Positions 44,001 through 54,836 of a stretch of 64,000 bases of DNA are shown here, piece after piece. Under the pieces are notes generated by a model, which saw only the letters and a program-made list of their open reading frames with translations, had not been told where the DNA came from and ran no database searches. The number at the start of each line of letters is the position of its first letter. The stretch's first letter is position 1. Location: contig CM055100.1 of the NCBI GenBank assembly GCA_029204225.1, positions 56,934,239 to 56,998,238 of the forward strand. Direction: 5' to 3'. The position numbers and the translations under genes are program-made. Source of the DNA: Diphasiastrum complanatum (Eukaryota; Streptophyta; Lycopodiopsida; Lycopodiales; Lycopodiaceae).

Positions 44001-45117
44001 TATTGGATGAAGAGGTATATATAGAGCAACCTCAAGGGTTTGTTGAGCCAGGAAGAGATCATTTGGTTTGTAAACTCAACAAAGCCATATATGGATTGAA
44101 GCAAGCACCACGAGCATGGTACTCTTGCATTGATGAGCACTTCAAGCGAAGGGGAATGGTAAAGAGTGATGTTGATCCTAATCTTTACATTCTAAGACAA
44201 GATTCAGATATAGTGTTCATTGTGTTGTACGTGGATGATTTGATTATTACAGAAAGTAATGAGAGGTTAATTAATGAAATCAAATCAAATCTTTCCAATG
44301 CTTTTGACATGAGTGATCTAGGATTGATGCACTACTGTCTTGGCATTGAAGTATGGCAAAAAGAAGACATGGTCTTTCTTACACAAAGCAAATATGCATG
44401 AGATTTGCTTTATAAGTTCAATATGCAAGATTGTAAGACCTTGAGTTCACCTATGGATGTCAACATGAAGCTTACTGCATATGATAAATCTGAAAAAGTG
44501 GATGCTTATTTGTATAGACAGCTGGTGGGTAGTTTGATTTATTTGACACACACACGACCTGATATTTCTTATGTTGTTGGTGTTGTTAGTCAATTTATGC
44601 AAGATCCTAGTCAAGCACATTGGAAGTCTGCTAAACGTATTCTCAGATACATTCGAGGGACATTGAATTTTGGTTTGAAGTATGATCACCCTGAAGCACC
44701 AATGTTGGTAGGTTATACAGATGTCGATTGGGCAGGTAATTTTGATGACAGAAGATCTACCAGTGGTCATACATTCAGTTATGGTATAGCTGCAATTTCA
44801 TGGAGCAGCAAAAAGCAACTTACAATAGCTTTATCATCAACGGAAGCTGAATATCGAGCATTCAACAATGCTACACAAGAAGCAGTATGGTTACGAAGAT
44901 TGCTTGTGGATTTAAGTCAGCCACAGGTGAATGCGACTACTATATCTTGCGACAATCAAAGCTGCATTCAGCTTGCCAAAAATCTAGTTTTACATGCTTG
45001 AACCAAGCACATCGAAATACACTATCATTTTATTCGAGAGAAAATTCTTGATGGAGCCATTGATCTTTTTTTTGTAAATTTGAAGATCAAATGGCAGATA
45101 TGTTTACTAAGTCATTA
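41050..45117 (+). pseudogene. Copia-11 gag-pol with stop codons, mostly CGA to TGA
   Basis: Gag 41050-42120: MATLSESVLN, stop, then FKLKNILIEKELWEIVTGEE; RG-rich linker RGRGGRFGRGRHQSRGG; knuckle CRYCNKSGHWECEC. Protease WYIDSGASKHMT at ~42085 is intact but in a shifted frame. Integrase 42480-43360: DLCGPMQ, LRSDGGGEY and NGVAE keep the three catalytic acidic residues; a TAG follows the Glu. Linker to ~43555. RT 43607-44401: KWIYKTKYEADG, QQMDVKFAFLNG, LYVDDLIITE. RNase H 44405-45001 and beyond: YTDVDWAGN, SSTEAEYRAF, CDNQSC. Four TGA stops sit where the family has Arg: WHQ*FGH, KA*LVARG, KYA*DLL and HA*TKHI. A few frameshifts also occur. Close to intact but non-functional. Confidence 0.9.
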
Positions 45118-45189
45118 GGTAGATGTAAATTTGAGAGGTTTCGTACTCTATTAGGAATAGAAGAATGTAATTTTATCATTGAGGGAGAG

Positions 45190-45454
45190 TGTTAGAAATC
45201 AATGATAAACTTCATTGTTACTGTTTACAATGTACATTGATGTTGACAGTTGTTACCAGTTGTAATTAGTCGTAGGCTAGTCTATTAGTCTATTTGTAGG
45301 TTTTCTCTCTCTATCAGGGTTCAGGATTTATATGTAAATTTTATATTCAGTATGATTGTAGTGTGATAGTGTGATATTGTGTGTTCTTCTTCCGCCTCCC
45401 TACTTGGTGATTGCTTATGGTGAATGCTTGATGCTGCATATCTGATTCTTGATA
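45190..45454 (+). repeat. 3' LTR of Copia-11
   Basis: 265 bp, TGTTAGAAATC...ATTCTTGATA, following the polypurine tract gagggagag. Confidence 0.92.
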
Positions 45455-48400
45455 GGAGAAGGATTGTTGGGAAAATCCCAACAATGTTTGCATTCATTGC
45501 AAGAAGAAGGACCACTCAGCATTTGATTGTTGGTGCAATCCTAAGAGCAAGAACAAAGACAAGGCCCATCCTCCAGAATCTTCCCATTAGGAAGAAGAGC
45601 CGGAGCAAGCTATGGCAGCAAGAGATGTGCTCAATGCATGCTCAAACTTGAAGATTGTGATAGACTCTGGGGCCACGTCGCACATCACTAGCAAAAAGAA
45701 GGTCTTAAAAGACTATAAGACTTCCAATGGAGAAAGAGAAGTCATTCTTGGTCAAATACCACGTCATGGGGACTGGAACTCTACTTCTGAAGACTGTTTC
45801 TGGTTATAAAGATCTAGAGGGAGTCATGTACGTTCCCACATTGAAGAGTGATCTCATGTCAGTTGCCAAGATAATACATTCAATAGTGGAGAATGTCAGA
45901 TAAAGGACTGCAGAAATGACCAAATCCTTGTGACAGCTGAAAGAAAAGGCAACTTGTATACAGGAGTCCTGAATCCTGCTGACCAAGTTCTGGTGACTTC
46001 AGAAGAAGACAACAAGAATGAATTATGGCATAAAAGGATGTGCCTCTGTAGCATGAGCACACTCTATAAGATGGCAAAAGGGATAGATGTCACTGACAGA
46101 CGTGTGAATCGTGTTTGAAGGGCAAACAGCACCGTGAACCATTCAGGTTCGACGGAGCACGAGCCAAAGAGGTTCTTGGACTAATTTATAGCGACCTATG
46201 TGGGCCTATAAAGGTTCCATCTGGAGCAAAGTACTTTGCCACTACACACACGACCTTCATCTACTTCTAGAAGAAAAAGTTTGATGTGTTTACAGTTTTC
46301 AAGCAGTTCAAGAGTTTGGCTGAAACACAAACAAGAAGAAAAAAAAATTTGAGATTTGATAATGGTGGCAAATACACCAATACAAAACTCAAGAATACTG
46401 TCAGAATGAAGAAATCGAGAGGTAGTATATTGTGCCCTATACACCACATCACAATGGGGCAGCCGAGAGAAAGAACCAGACCCTGACGGAGGTAGCAAAG
46501 TGCGTGATGGCACAGGCAAAGCTATCGAAAGAATTTTGGGAAGAAGCTATCTTGACAGCCGTTTATCTTCAAAATAGGAGTATGACAGCTGCTATAAGTG
46601 ATGCCACACCTTATGAGACCTGGGCTGGTGAAAATCCCAACTTGTCACATATCAAAATATTTGGTTGCAGGGTGTATATGCATGTAGCTCAAGAGAAGAG
46701 GTCGAAGCTTGTTGGAAGTCTAAGTTCACGATATTCGTGGGCTATGCAATCAATTCACCTGAATATAGGTTGTATAATCTTGAAACCAATAGAGTTCGGG
46801 TGAGCAGAGATGTAAAGTTTGATGAAAAAGCGTTTCAAGAAGACACAGACTTCTGTGGAGCCATATCAACAGCCTATTCAAGAAGATCAACAAGCAGTTG
46901 AACAACAGGAGTTGCAGGCCCCACAACAACCAGTACAACATCAAGAGCAAAATTTTCTTGCCCAACCAAGACGCTCTGCCAGAATCAGAAAACTCACAAA
47001 GAAGGCTATTGAAAATGTTGCAGCAAACAATTGTGAAAGCAATCGATGCCTAATGATTATTGAGCCCGCATCTTACTCAGAGGCACTGGCAAGTCAGGAA
47101 TCTGAATAATGGAAAAAGGCAATGCAGGAAGAAATTGATTCAATGGCAGAAGAATGAAACATGGACACTTGAGAACCTGCCAGAAGGAAGGAAAATTGTG
47201 GAATGCATATGGGTCTACAAGATAAAGCTGAAACCATATGGGAGTGCTGAGTGATACAAGGCTAGATTAGTAGCCAAGGGATATTCTTAGAAGTATGGAA
47301 TAGACTATCAAGAAACATTATCTTCTATGGTAAAACGGTCTATGATTCATCTCTTATTTACTTTGGTTGTTACACATTCCTTAATTGTCCACCATATAGA
47401 TGTCAAGACTGCATTCCTTTATGGGTTTTTTGATGAAAATGAGGTAGCCTGAAGGTTTTCTCAACCCACAGTTTTTTTATCTGTCCTACAAACTAAAGAA
47501 ATGCATTTATGGGTTAAAACAAGCTGCAAGAGCTTGGCATAAAAGAATGTGTGAACTTTTAATCTCTATTGGTTTTAGAACACTCGTTTCAAACAGTAAT
47601 GTATTCATCAAAACTAAGGGTGATATTTCTCTAATTTTAGTCGTATTCATTGATGATACTCTAGTGTTTGGAAATAACTTAGAGATGATACAAGAAACCA
47701 AGGCTCTCATAGGGCAAGAGTTCAAAATAACAGACCTTGGAGAAGCTAAGAAACTCCTAGGAATTGAAATCGCGAAAGATAAAAGAACTGGAAACATAAA
47801 ACTTTATCAACAAAGTTATATTTGCAAAATTTTGGCAGACTATGCAATGCTTGAATGCAAAGGGAAGGAAACTATTATGGCACTTGGAGTAAAACTTTCA
47901 AAGGATGACTGTCCAAGCATTGAGCAAGAAGAATTCAAAATGAGTAATACACCTTTTTGAAATCTAATCGAAGCTCTAATGTATCTTGTTGTATGTACTC
48001 AACCATATTTGGACTTTCATATTTATGCTTTAGCATGACTTTCTAACAATCCAGAAAGGTATTATTCGGAGCTAGCAAAAAGAGTCTTGTGGTACCTCAA
48101 AGTAACTACAGAATTTGGCATTTTCTATTCAAAGCCACGGCATACAGTGATGCTACTTCGGCAAGTTCAAAATATGATAGTAAATTAGTCATTGGCGGAT
48201 GCTTCATGATGTGTGGAGGGCCAGTTAGCTGGGTTTGCAAGAAGAAAACACTTGTGGCACAATCTTCATGTGAAGTTGAGGATGTGGCAGCTTCAAAGAA
48301 TGTGAACGAAGTTGTGTGGCTGAGGCAGTTGCTATAAATGAACTTGGAAAAAAGCAAATAGAGCCTACTGTCATGTATATGGACAATACAAGTGCAATTT

Positions 48401-48596
48401 CCATGACTCAAGATCCGGTCTTTCATTCCAAGACTAAGCATATATCACTCAAATATCATCATGTCAGAGATCTTGTGCAGAGAAAGGAGATTCAGATTAA
48501 GTATGTGAAAACCAGTGAAATGATAGCTGATGTTCTGACAAAACCCCTTGAAAAGCAACTGTTCCAAAAGCATAGAAAGATTATGGGAATTGGCTG
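45455..48596 (+). pseudogene. Copia-10 gag end - protease - integrase - RT - RNase H
   Basis: It resumes the zinc knuckle cut at 39883 and adds a second one, CIHCKKKDHSAFDC (~45491-45532). Protease VIDSGATSHIT at ~45657 is intact. Gag-pre-integrase LWHKRMC at ~46022. Integrase 46170-46800: YSDLCGPIKV, LRFDNGGKYT and NGAAERKNQT retain D, D and E, but a frame change splits the core. RT ~47100-47960: KARLVAKGYS, HHIDVKTAFLYG and VFIDDTLVFG (FIDD instead of YVDD). RNase H 48089-48596: AYSDATS, SSCEVED and MDNTSA, ending VLTKPLEKQLFQKH and a TGA. Numerous frameshifts and stops. It belongs to a different copia lineage from Copia-11. Confidence 0.88.
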
Positions 48597-48799
48597 AAGG
48601 AAACTTCAGTGTTGAAAAACAAACTTCACTTTCCTTCATCCCCGAAGTTCCATGCGGCACAGTCCGATCTCACAAAGAAAGATGATCGCAAGTACAGTCT
48701 ATTCCAATGGAAACAGACAGTCGCAACTAACCAGCATTTAGCGTAGCCATTAGTTTACAAGATTGACTTAGAATAAAATGATATACAAAATACAAATGT
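48597..48799. other. Unassigned; possibly the start of the Copia-10 3' LTR
   Basis: After the RNase H stop there is a TGTTGAAAAAC at 48612, in the position expected for an LTR, but the purine tract before it is weak and no second copy exists to confirm it. Confidence 0.3.
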
Positions 48800-49060
48800 G
48801 CCTACAGTGTTCCTAGTCTGAGCCTCGACCATTTTCATGATGATGATAAAGAGTACCTTGTTTGATGATTCTGCTTGTTCGTTACAGCATGGATAATAGG
48901 GCATACCTTTTCGATGGACAACTATATATGAAGATAACGAGTGATGGTTTCATTTAGGACATGGGTATGACAATCACTCACAAGCTCCAAGGGGCAGCCA
49001 AAATGGATGAGGATGGTTTCATACACTCTTTAGCTTTGACACATTTGGTTAGGTAGTCTG
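48800..49060 (-). pseudogene. Ty3/gypsy integrase core remnant (Gypsy-3, distal part)
   Basis: Minus strand: DYLTKCVKAKECMKP, then HFGCPLELVSDCHTHVLNET in another frame, the integrase segment of gypsy elements around the second catalytic aspartate (consensus FGxPxxIVSDRGTHF). The part further on (VCPIIHA) corresponds to the YYPQANGQ region. It continues across Copia-12 into 55492-56290. Confidence 0.75.
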
Positions 49061-49715
49061 TGTGAAAAATACAGATCCTAAGTGGATCTAAACTCCAAGA
49101 TCATTGGCTTGAATGCTTGCACTCCAAACTACATAAGCTAGGAATTGGCAACACATTCTATGCTACCTAGAATGCAAAGAACTTGATCAAAAAGCATTTA
49201 TCACAAATGGAAACTTCCATAAACATCAAGTGAGGCCCAAAATAGCATTATACAGTCCATAATACATCAGCCTATCACTTTTGGAAAGCACCTAAGATCA
49301 TACACAATAGCTTGAAGACAATACACACAACAATGCTCTCAATGGAGGAAGAAACAATGACAATGATCTATTGATCTCAATGAAGCATACAAAAGGTTTC
49401 TCCAACCTGTTCTCCACGACTTCCCTACTATTTATGGATGAGGAAGATGACTCTCTCTCCTCTCTCTAGAAGGTACTTGACCCTAGATATTCCCTATATA
49501 GGAAAAATAGCTAAAAATGGCTTATATGACCAAAATACATCAAAATGGTCTCATTTTGAAGGGTATGAAGTTTGACACTTCATCATACTGAAAAAATACA
49601 GTAAATAAAAACATTGTGGCCTGGTTCACACGTGTGAAACTCCAGAACCAAAACTATTTACAATTTTAGCCAATTTAGGCCTCAAACTAGCTAGGAAATG
49701 TTGACAATTTTCACA
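49061..49715 (-). repeat. 3' LTR of Copia-12
   Basis: 655 bp with TGTGAAAA...GACAATTTTCACA ends. A minus-strand TATA box (tatatagggaat) lies at about 49489-49500. It carries the palindrome ttcacacgtgtgaa near 49626. Confidence 0.97.
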
Positions 49716-52700
49716 CTCCCTCTTCAACATTGGATGCTAGTTTCAACATAGTCTTTGAGCACATTCCAAGATTAGATCTATGCATTAAATATAGGTCCTT
49801 TCCCAATGGTTTGGTGAAGATATCAGCCACACACTCCTTTGAAGAGACATGTTGAAGCTCCACCTCTTTGGCAATGACTTGATCTCTCACAAAATGGTGA
49901 GCAATCTCAATGTGCTTGCTCCTTGCATGAAAAACAGGATTGCTTGCCAAGCTTTGGGCTGAAAGGTTATCACAAAGTATGATTGGAGTCTTCTCTGGTT
50001 CCAGCAAGTGAAGATCCAATAACATCCTCTTGATCCAAAGAATCTCCTTGGTGCATGTTGTTAATGCCTTGTACTCGGCTTCGGTGGAAGATAGAGAGAT
50101 AGTTGGTTGCTTCTTTGATAGCCATGAGACCACTCCATCTCCAAGATAGATTGCAAAGGCACTTGTTGACTTCCTATCCATTTGATCACCTGCAAAATCT
50201 GAATCTGAAAATCCACAAAGGTTAGGTGTAGTACCTCCATACAAGATGCCAAAATCTCTAGATCCCGAGATGTATCTAAGTACTCTCTTTCCTAGCTTCC
50301 AATGAGCCTCACTAGGATCTTGCATAAATTGACTTAGTTTACCAACCACAAAGCTTAGATCAGGTCTTGTGATGGTTAACCATATAAGAGATCCTATTAG
50401 CTTTCTATAGAGAGTAATGTCCTTGAAGGATCTTTCATTACTTCTTGTAGTTAGCTTTACATTTGATTCCATAGGAGTAGAAACAACTTTACAATCTTCC
50501 ATATGAAACCTTTTTAGAATAGAGTTAACATACTTTTCTTGACATATGAATGTAGATTTAGAAGTTCTAATAATCTCTATTCCTAAGATATAATGAAGTT
50601 TACCAAGATCTTGAATTTCAAACTCTCTTTTGAGTGCCATCTTGATTTCATCTATATCTAGATTGTTACCACCACTTAAGATAATGTCATCAACATAGAT
50701 CAAAAGTAAAGTGATATCATTTTCATTCAATCTAAAGTAGAGAGAATGATCATACTCACTCATAACAAAGTTTTGAGAAAGTAAGAAGGAATTGAGCTTA
50801 GCATACCAACTCCTTGGTGCTTGCTTTAGCCCATACAAACTCTTTTGGAGATAGCACACATGATTAGGCTCATCATGTGAAACATAGCCCTCGGGTTGCT
50901 CCATGTAAATATCTTCTTCAAGATCACCATTCAAGAAGGCATTAGTAACATCCATTTGCCACATATCCCAATCATAAAGAGTTGCAAGAGAGATTAGGAT
51001 TCTAATAGTTACCATCTTTGCCACGGGTGCAAAGGTCTCATCATAGTCAATACCATATTCTTGAGCATACCCCTTTGCCACCAACCTTGCCTTGTACTTG
51101 TTGATTGATCCATCTTGATTTGTCTTGATCTTGAAGATCCACTTACAACCAATTGCCTTCTTGTCCTTTGGAAGCTTTACCAACCTCCATGAGTTGCTTT
51201 TGATGAGTGCTTGATGCTCATGATCCATGGCTTGGATCCATTCCTTCTTTTGAATTGCTTCACCTACACAAGTTGGTTCATCAAAAGAGGTAAGAAAAGC
51301 AAAGTTAGAGTTGTCCACCACTTGCTTTCCTTTTTCATCATAGGTTAGCCTTGATGGCTTAGCCCTTTGCCTTTGAGTCTTCCTTGAAGTTTGCTTTGGA
51401 GTGGCATCTCCATCTTCATCCAAGACATCTTGCACATCATGATGATTAGTAGGCACATCAACATCAACATCAACAACATTGGAAACATTCTCTTCATGAA
51501 AGATGACATTCCTACTTATGACAACTTTCTTTGTAGAAGGAATGTACACTTTGTAAGCCTTGCTTACTTCACTATAGCCAACAAACACACCCTTCTTTGA
51601 TGAAGGATCTTCTTTAGTTCTATCATCAAGTGTGATATTGACAAAACATGTACATCCAAAGATCCTACAATGCTTGACACTCGGCCTTCTACCATAAAGA
51701 ACCTCATGAGGAGTTTTACCATCCAAGGAAGCACTTGTCCATCTATTACATAGATAGTTAGCACATGCTAAAGCTTCCCCCCAAAAAGACTTAGCAAGAT
51801 TAGCATGTAGTCTCATTGCCTTGGCACATTCACAAAGGGTTCTATTCTTCCTCTCGGCCACTCCATTCTGTTGTGGAGTCCTAGGACTAGACATCTCCCT
51901 CTTAATCCCATGTGCTATACAAAAGTCTTTGAACCTATTTGAGGTGTATTCCCCTCCATTATCAGATCTTAAGCATTTGATCTTTGTATTGAATTGGTTT
52001 TCCATTTCATTCTTGAACTTGACAAATGCAGCAAACACTTCATCCTTACTTTTAAGAAGATAGATCCAAGTATACCTACTAAAGTCATCAATGAAAGTTG
52101 CATACATCTTTGCCCCACCATTGCTAGTTGTACTAGAAGAATGAATATCAGAATGCACAAGTTGAAAAGCTTCTTTAGATCTAGAAGTAGATCTAGAATA
52201 AGCAAGTCTATGAGATTTGGACAAGGCACAATGTTCACAAACACTATTGTTTGCAACAAGACTTTTAGGGAGACCAAGAACAAGCTCTTTCTTTGCCATT
52301 ACCTCCAAAGATTTGAAGTTGGGATGGCCCAACCTCTTGTGCCAAACTTCTTGGTTTGTCAATTGCTCCCTAGCCATACATCCTTCATGATTAGAGATCA
52401 CACATGCATCAAGCTTGAAAAGTTTACCATGCCTCCTACCTTGAGCAATCAAGGATCCACATTTACTTATCAAACATGCATCTCCAATGAACTCCACATC
52501 AAGTCCTTTGTCAATCATTTGACTTACACTAAGCAAATTCTTAGTGATTGAAGGAATGTACAAAACATTTTCAAGATTTGCTTTCCTATTTGTTGAAAGG
52601 GAAATAGGAATAGTGCCTATGCCTTTGATGTCACATTGACCATCATTTGCAGTGTAGATGATGTTACCTTCTCCCTCATAAGACAATAAGGATGTAAAGT

Positions 52701-53664
52701 ATTCCTTATGTCTTGTCATGTGAGATGAGGCTCCACTATCAATCCACCAAGGATCATTATCATCTATGTTGGCTAACAAACTTGAAGTCATAACAAGTGA
52801 TTCACATGTGTTATGTTCTTCCTCATCTATTGTAAGATTTCCTTGCCTCTCTCCTTGCTCTCTTTTCTTCTTATAACATTCATTTGCAAAATGACCTTTT
52901 ATCCCACAATAAAAGCACTTGAACTTTGACTTATTGTTCTTAGTAGAAGAGGAAGAGGAAGAGTGATCATCATGATCAAAGTTACCACCTTTGGACCATT
53001 TCCCTTTGCCTTTACCTTTGCCCTTGAATTTGCCTTTTGTGAAGAAAGCCTCTTCACCTCCACCTTGCAAGGATGCACCATCAAGCTTTGATTGCAACCT
53101 ATGTTCTTCAGCCAATAAGATTTCTTGCAAGTCAACCACACTTGGCAAGACTCTTTGAATGGCAAAACTTTGCACAAGGTTAGCATGTTCATTTAGCAAA
53201 CCATTCAACATAACTTGGACTATTTCACCATCTTTTATGTTCTCATCAATGCATGCTAAATCATCACTTAGGGACTTAACTCTCAAGATAAATGCATGAG
53301 CACTTTCACCCTCTCTTTGCCTACTAGAAAATATTTGTCTCCTTAGGGTCAATACCCTAGATGTGGACTTTGATTCAAAGAGCTTCTTTAAGGCATTCCA
53401 TGCCTCACTTGCACTTTGACACTTTCCAACTTCCTTGAGAAGTTCATTTGTAACATTCATTTTAATGATATGAAGAGCCCTTTTGGCCTTCTTATCAAAC
53501 CTTTGTTGCTCTTGAAGTGTGAGAGGTCTCTCTTCAATTTCTGCAACTATGTCCATGAGTTCATTCAACTCAAGTAAGGACTCCATCCTCACTTTCCAAG
53601 TAGAGTAGTTTGATGAACTCAACCTTTCACTAGACTCTAGCATGATCCCACCATTGGAAGCCAT
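49711..53664 (-). CDS. Copia-12 gag-pol polyprotein, 1,317 aa
   Basis: One open frame encodes all proteins of a Ty1/copia element. Approximate residues: gag capsid (UBN2 type) 10-195; Gly/Lys-rich linker 205-230; zinc knuckle CFYCGIKGHFANEC 250-263; aspartic protease active site DSG 309-311; integrase zinc-binding H442, H447, C476, C479; integrase core D506, D568 and E604 (HSDIHS, RSDNGGEY, VAERKN); GYxxxxKAY segment ~697-704; RT 805-1050 with D905 in QMDVTNAFLNG and YVDD 990-993; RNase H with D1154, E1195 and D1232 (FSDSDFAGD, STEAEY, CDN) and the tail DIFTKPL 1281-1287. No catalytic residue is missing. The integrase lacks the CGP after its first Asp that most copias have. The start is MASNGGIML, also found in Copia-13. 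The stop TGA lies inside the first bases of the 3' LTR. Expressed as one polyprotein and cut by its own protease, by analogy with the family. Confidence 0.97.
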   Translation of the reverse strand: MASNGGIMLESSERLSSSNYSTWKVRMESLLELNELMDIVAEIEERPLTLQEQQRFDKKAKRALHIIKMNVTNELLKEVGKCQSASEAWNALKKLFESKSTSRVLTLRRQIFSSRQREGESAHAFILRVKSLSDDLACIDENIKDGEIVQVMLNGLLNEHANLVQSFAIQRVLPSVVDLQEILLAEEHRLQSKLDGASLQGGGEEAFFTKGKFKGKGKGKGKWSKGGNFDHDDHSSSSSSTKNNKSKFKCFYCGIKGHFANECYKKKREQGERQGNLTIDEEEHNTCESLVMTSSLLANIDDNDPWWIDSGASSHMTRHKEYFTSLLSYEGEGNIIYTANDGQCDIKGIGTIPISLSTNRKANLENVLYIPSITKNLLSVSQMIDKGLDVEFIGDACLISKCGSLIAQGRRHGKLFKLDACVISNHEGCMAREQLTNQEVWHKRLGHPNFKSLEVMAKKELVLGLPKSLVANNSVCEHCALSKSHRLAYSRSTSRSKEAFQLVHSDIHSSSTTSNGGAKMYATFIDDFSRYTWIYLLKSKDEVFAAFVKFKNEMENQFNTKIKCLRSDNGGEYTSNRFKDFCIAHGIKREMSSPRTPQQNGVAERKNRTLCECAKAMRLHANLAKSFWGEALACANYLCNRWTSASLDGKTPHEVLYGRRPSVKHCRIFGCTCFVNITLDDRTKEDPSSKKGVFVGYSEVSKAYKVYIPSTKKVVISRNVIFHEENVSNVVDVDVDVPTNHHDVQDVLDEDGDATPKQTSRKTQRQRAKPSRLTYDEKGKQVVDNSNFAFLTSFDEPTCVGEAIQKKEWIQAMDHEHQALIKSNSWRLVKLPKDKKAIGCKWIFKIKTNQDGSINKYKARLVAKGYAQEYGIDYDETFAPVAKMVTIRILISLATLYDWDMWQMDVTNAFLNGDLEEDIYMEQPEGYVSHDEPNHVCYLQKSLYGLKQAPRSWYAKLNSFLLSQNFVMSEYDHSLYFRLNENDITLLLIYVDDIILSGGNNLDIDEIKMALKREFEIQDLGKLHYILGIEIIRTSKSTFICQEKYVNSILKRFHMEDCKVVSTPMESNVKLTTRSNERSFKDITLYRKLIGSLIWLTITRPDLSFVVGKLSQFMQDPSEAHWKLGKRVLRYISGSRDFGILYGGTTPNLCGFSDSDFAGDQMDRKSTSAFAIYLGDGVVSWLSKKQPTISLSSTEAEYKALTTCTKEILWIKRMLLDLHLLEPEKTPIILCDNLSAQSLASNPVFHARSKHIEIAHHFVRDQVIAKEVELQHVSSKECVADIFTKPLGKDLYLMHRSNLGMCSKTMLKLASNVEEGV

Positions 53665-54824
53665 GATTCTAATGTTTCTTCAACTTTTAGGTTCTGTCCT
53701 AAAGCACTTAGCACTCACTTTTCTCTCAACAAATGATAGATAAAGAGATCTATGAAGATTTAGGACCCTAAAACACTTCTATCTTGAACCTAGATGGTTT
53801 CCAAGCATAGAAAGGAAGATTGAAACACATGCAACACTTTGCACACACTAAGAATGGATTACAAAATCAAACCAACCTGAACACACTCTTGCTTAAGCTC
53901 TCAAACTTTCCAGCAAGTGACCAAATCAAGTTATGGTGTGAAGAGTTACTTGCATTCTTAGAAAATACCCAAAACTAGGATGCCAAGATTACCTAGTAAT
54001 GAACAAACTTGATCAACATATGATCAACACACTAAGATATTGATTCAACCTGTAAAACCACATGTAAACCACACTTCTAAAAGTTTATAAACTCCAGCAA
54101 GTGATAAATACAAGATTTAGAGGTGAATGAATGAGCACACTTAGTGAATCACAAGACTAGCTTCACTATCTTGTCAAATCTTGGTGTTTAGATGTAGATC
54201 TAAGATCACTTCACATGAGAATGTTCCTCAACCTGTTAAGAACCTGAAAACACACTTGCATAATGGTTAACACCTTCCAGCAAATGCTCCAATCAAATTA
54301 CATAAGGAGAGTTACTTACATGCTCAACAAAGTACACCAAAATTTATGCCAAAATTGATGACAATCTTTACAATATGCTCTTCACAATGGAGCTTACAAT
54401 ATGTTCACCCAAAAAAGGGGATCTTTCATCCAAATGGGAGCTTTGCTCAGCCTTTAGGAGAATTACAACTCACTCAAAAGAGCATTTGTCATCCACTTAA
54501 GGAGAAGTTTCATCCACTTAAGGAGAGTGTTCATCCAAGAATGGAGATTGTCAACAATAGGATTGAAAAGAACATTGTTAGTATTGAATATGCACAAGCC
54601 TCACAATCACAAATGATTAGGTGTTATGATCTGATCCAAAATAGTTTCTTTTCAGCCTCTGATCTTCAATAGACCTGAAATATGCTTTTGATCCACAAGT
54701 TCAACTCACAAAACAAAGGTTAGTAAGATTTGATCAACAAAGCAATGCAAAATCATGCTAGAACTTGATCAAACATCCAAATATCACCAAAAATGGAATA
54801 CTTACTGTAAATAGAAGCCAACCA
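53665..54824 (-). other. Copia-12 5' leader with ~185-bp internal repeats
   Basis: About 1.16 kb between primer-binding site and gag, without element coding sequence. The phrase caacctgwwaa...cacac...tccagcaartg...caaat occurs three times (tccagcaagtga at ~53911 and ~54092, tccagcaaatgc at ~54277), a diverged repeat of ~180-190 bp. The plus-strand frame at 54346-54672 contains short repeats (catccacttaaggaga) and is not considered coding. Confidence 0.75.
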
Positions 54825-54836
54825 GCTCTGATACCA

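Larger units (their letters stand above)
39884..45454 (+). mobile_element. Copia-11, complete two-LTR copia element (5,571 bp)
   Basis: LTRs at 39884-40147 and 45190-45454, with an exact 5-bp target duplication ggaga at 39879-39883 and 45455-45459. The primer-binding region tggtatcaaagctac starts at 40148. The polypurine tract attgagggagag lies directly before 45190. The order of domains between is gag, protease, integrase, RT, RNase H as in Ty1/copia. By eye the LTRs differ at about 15 of 264 positions plus one indel, so the copy is moderately old. The last CA of the 3' LTR reads TA. Confidence 0.93.

Noticed and set aside
51391-52551. Plus-strand open frames opposite the Copia-12 polyprotein
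   Set aside because: Antisense shadows of an intact gag-pol frame.
54346-54672. 108-codon plus-strand frame in the Copia-12 leader
   Set aside because: It is antisense to the element, contains short direct repeats (catccacttaaggaga) and has no domain.
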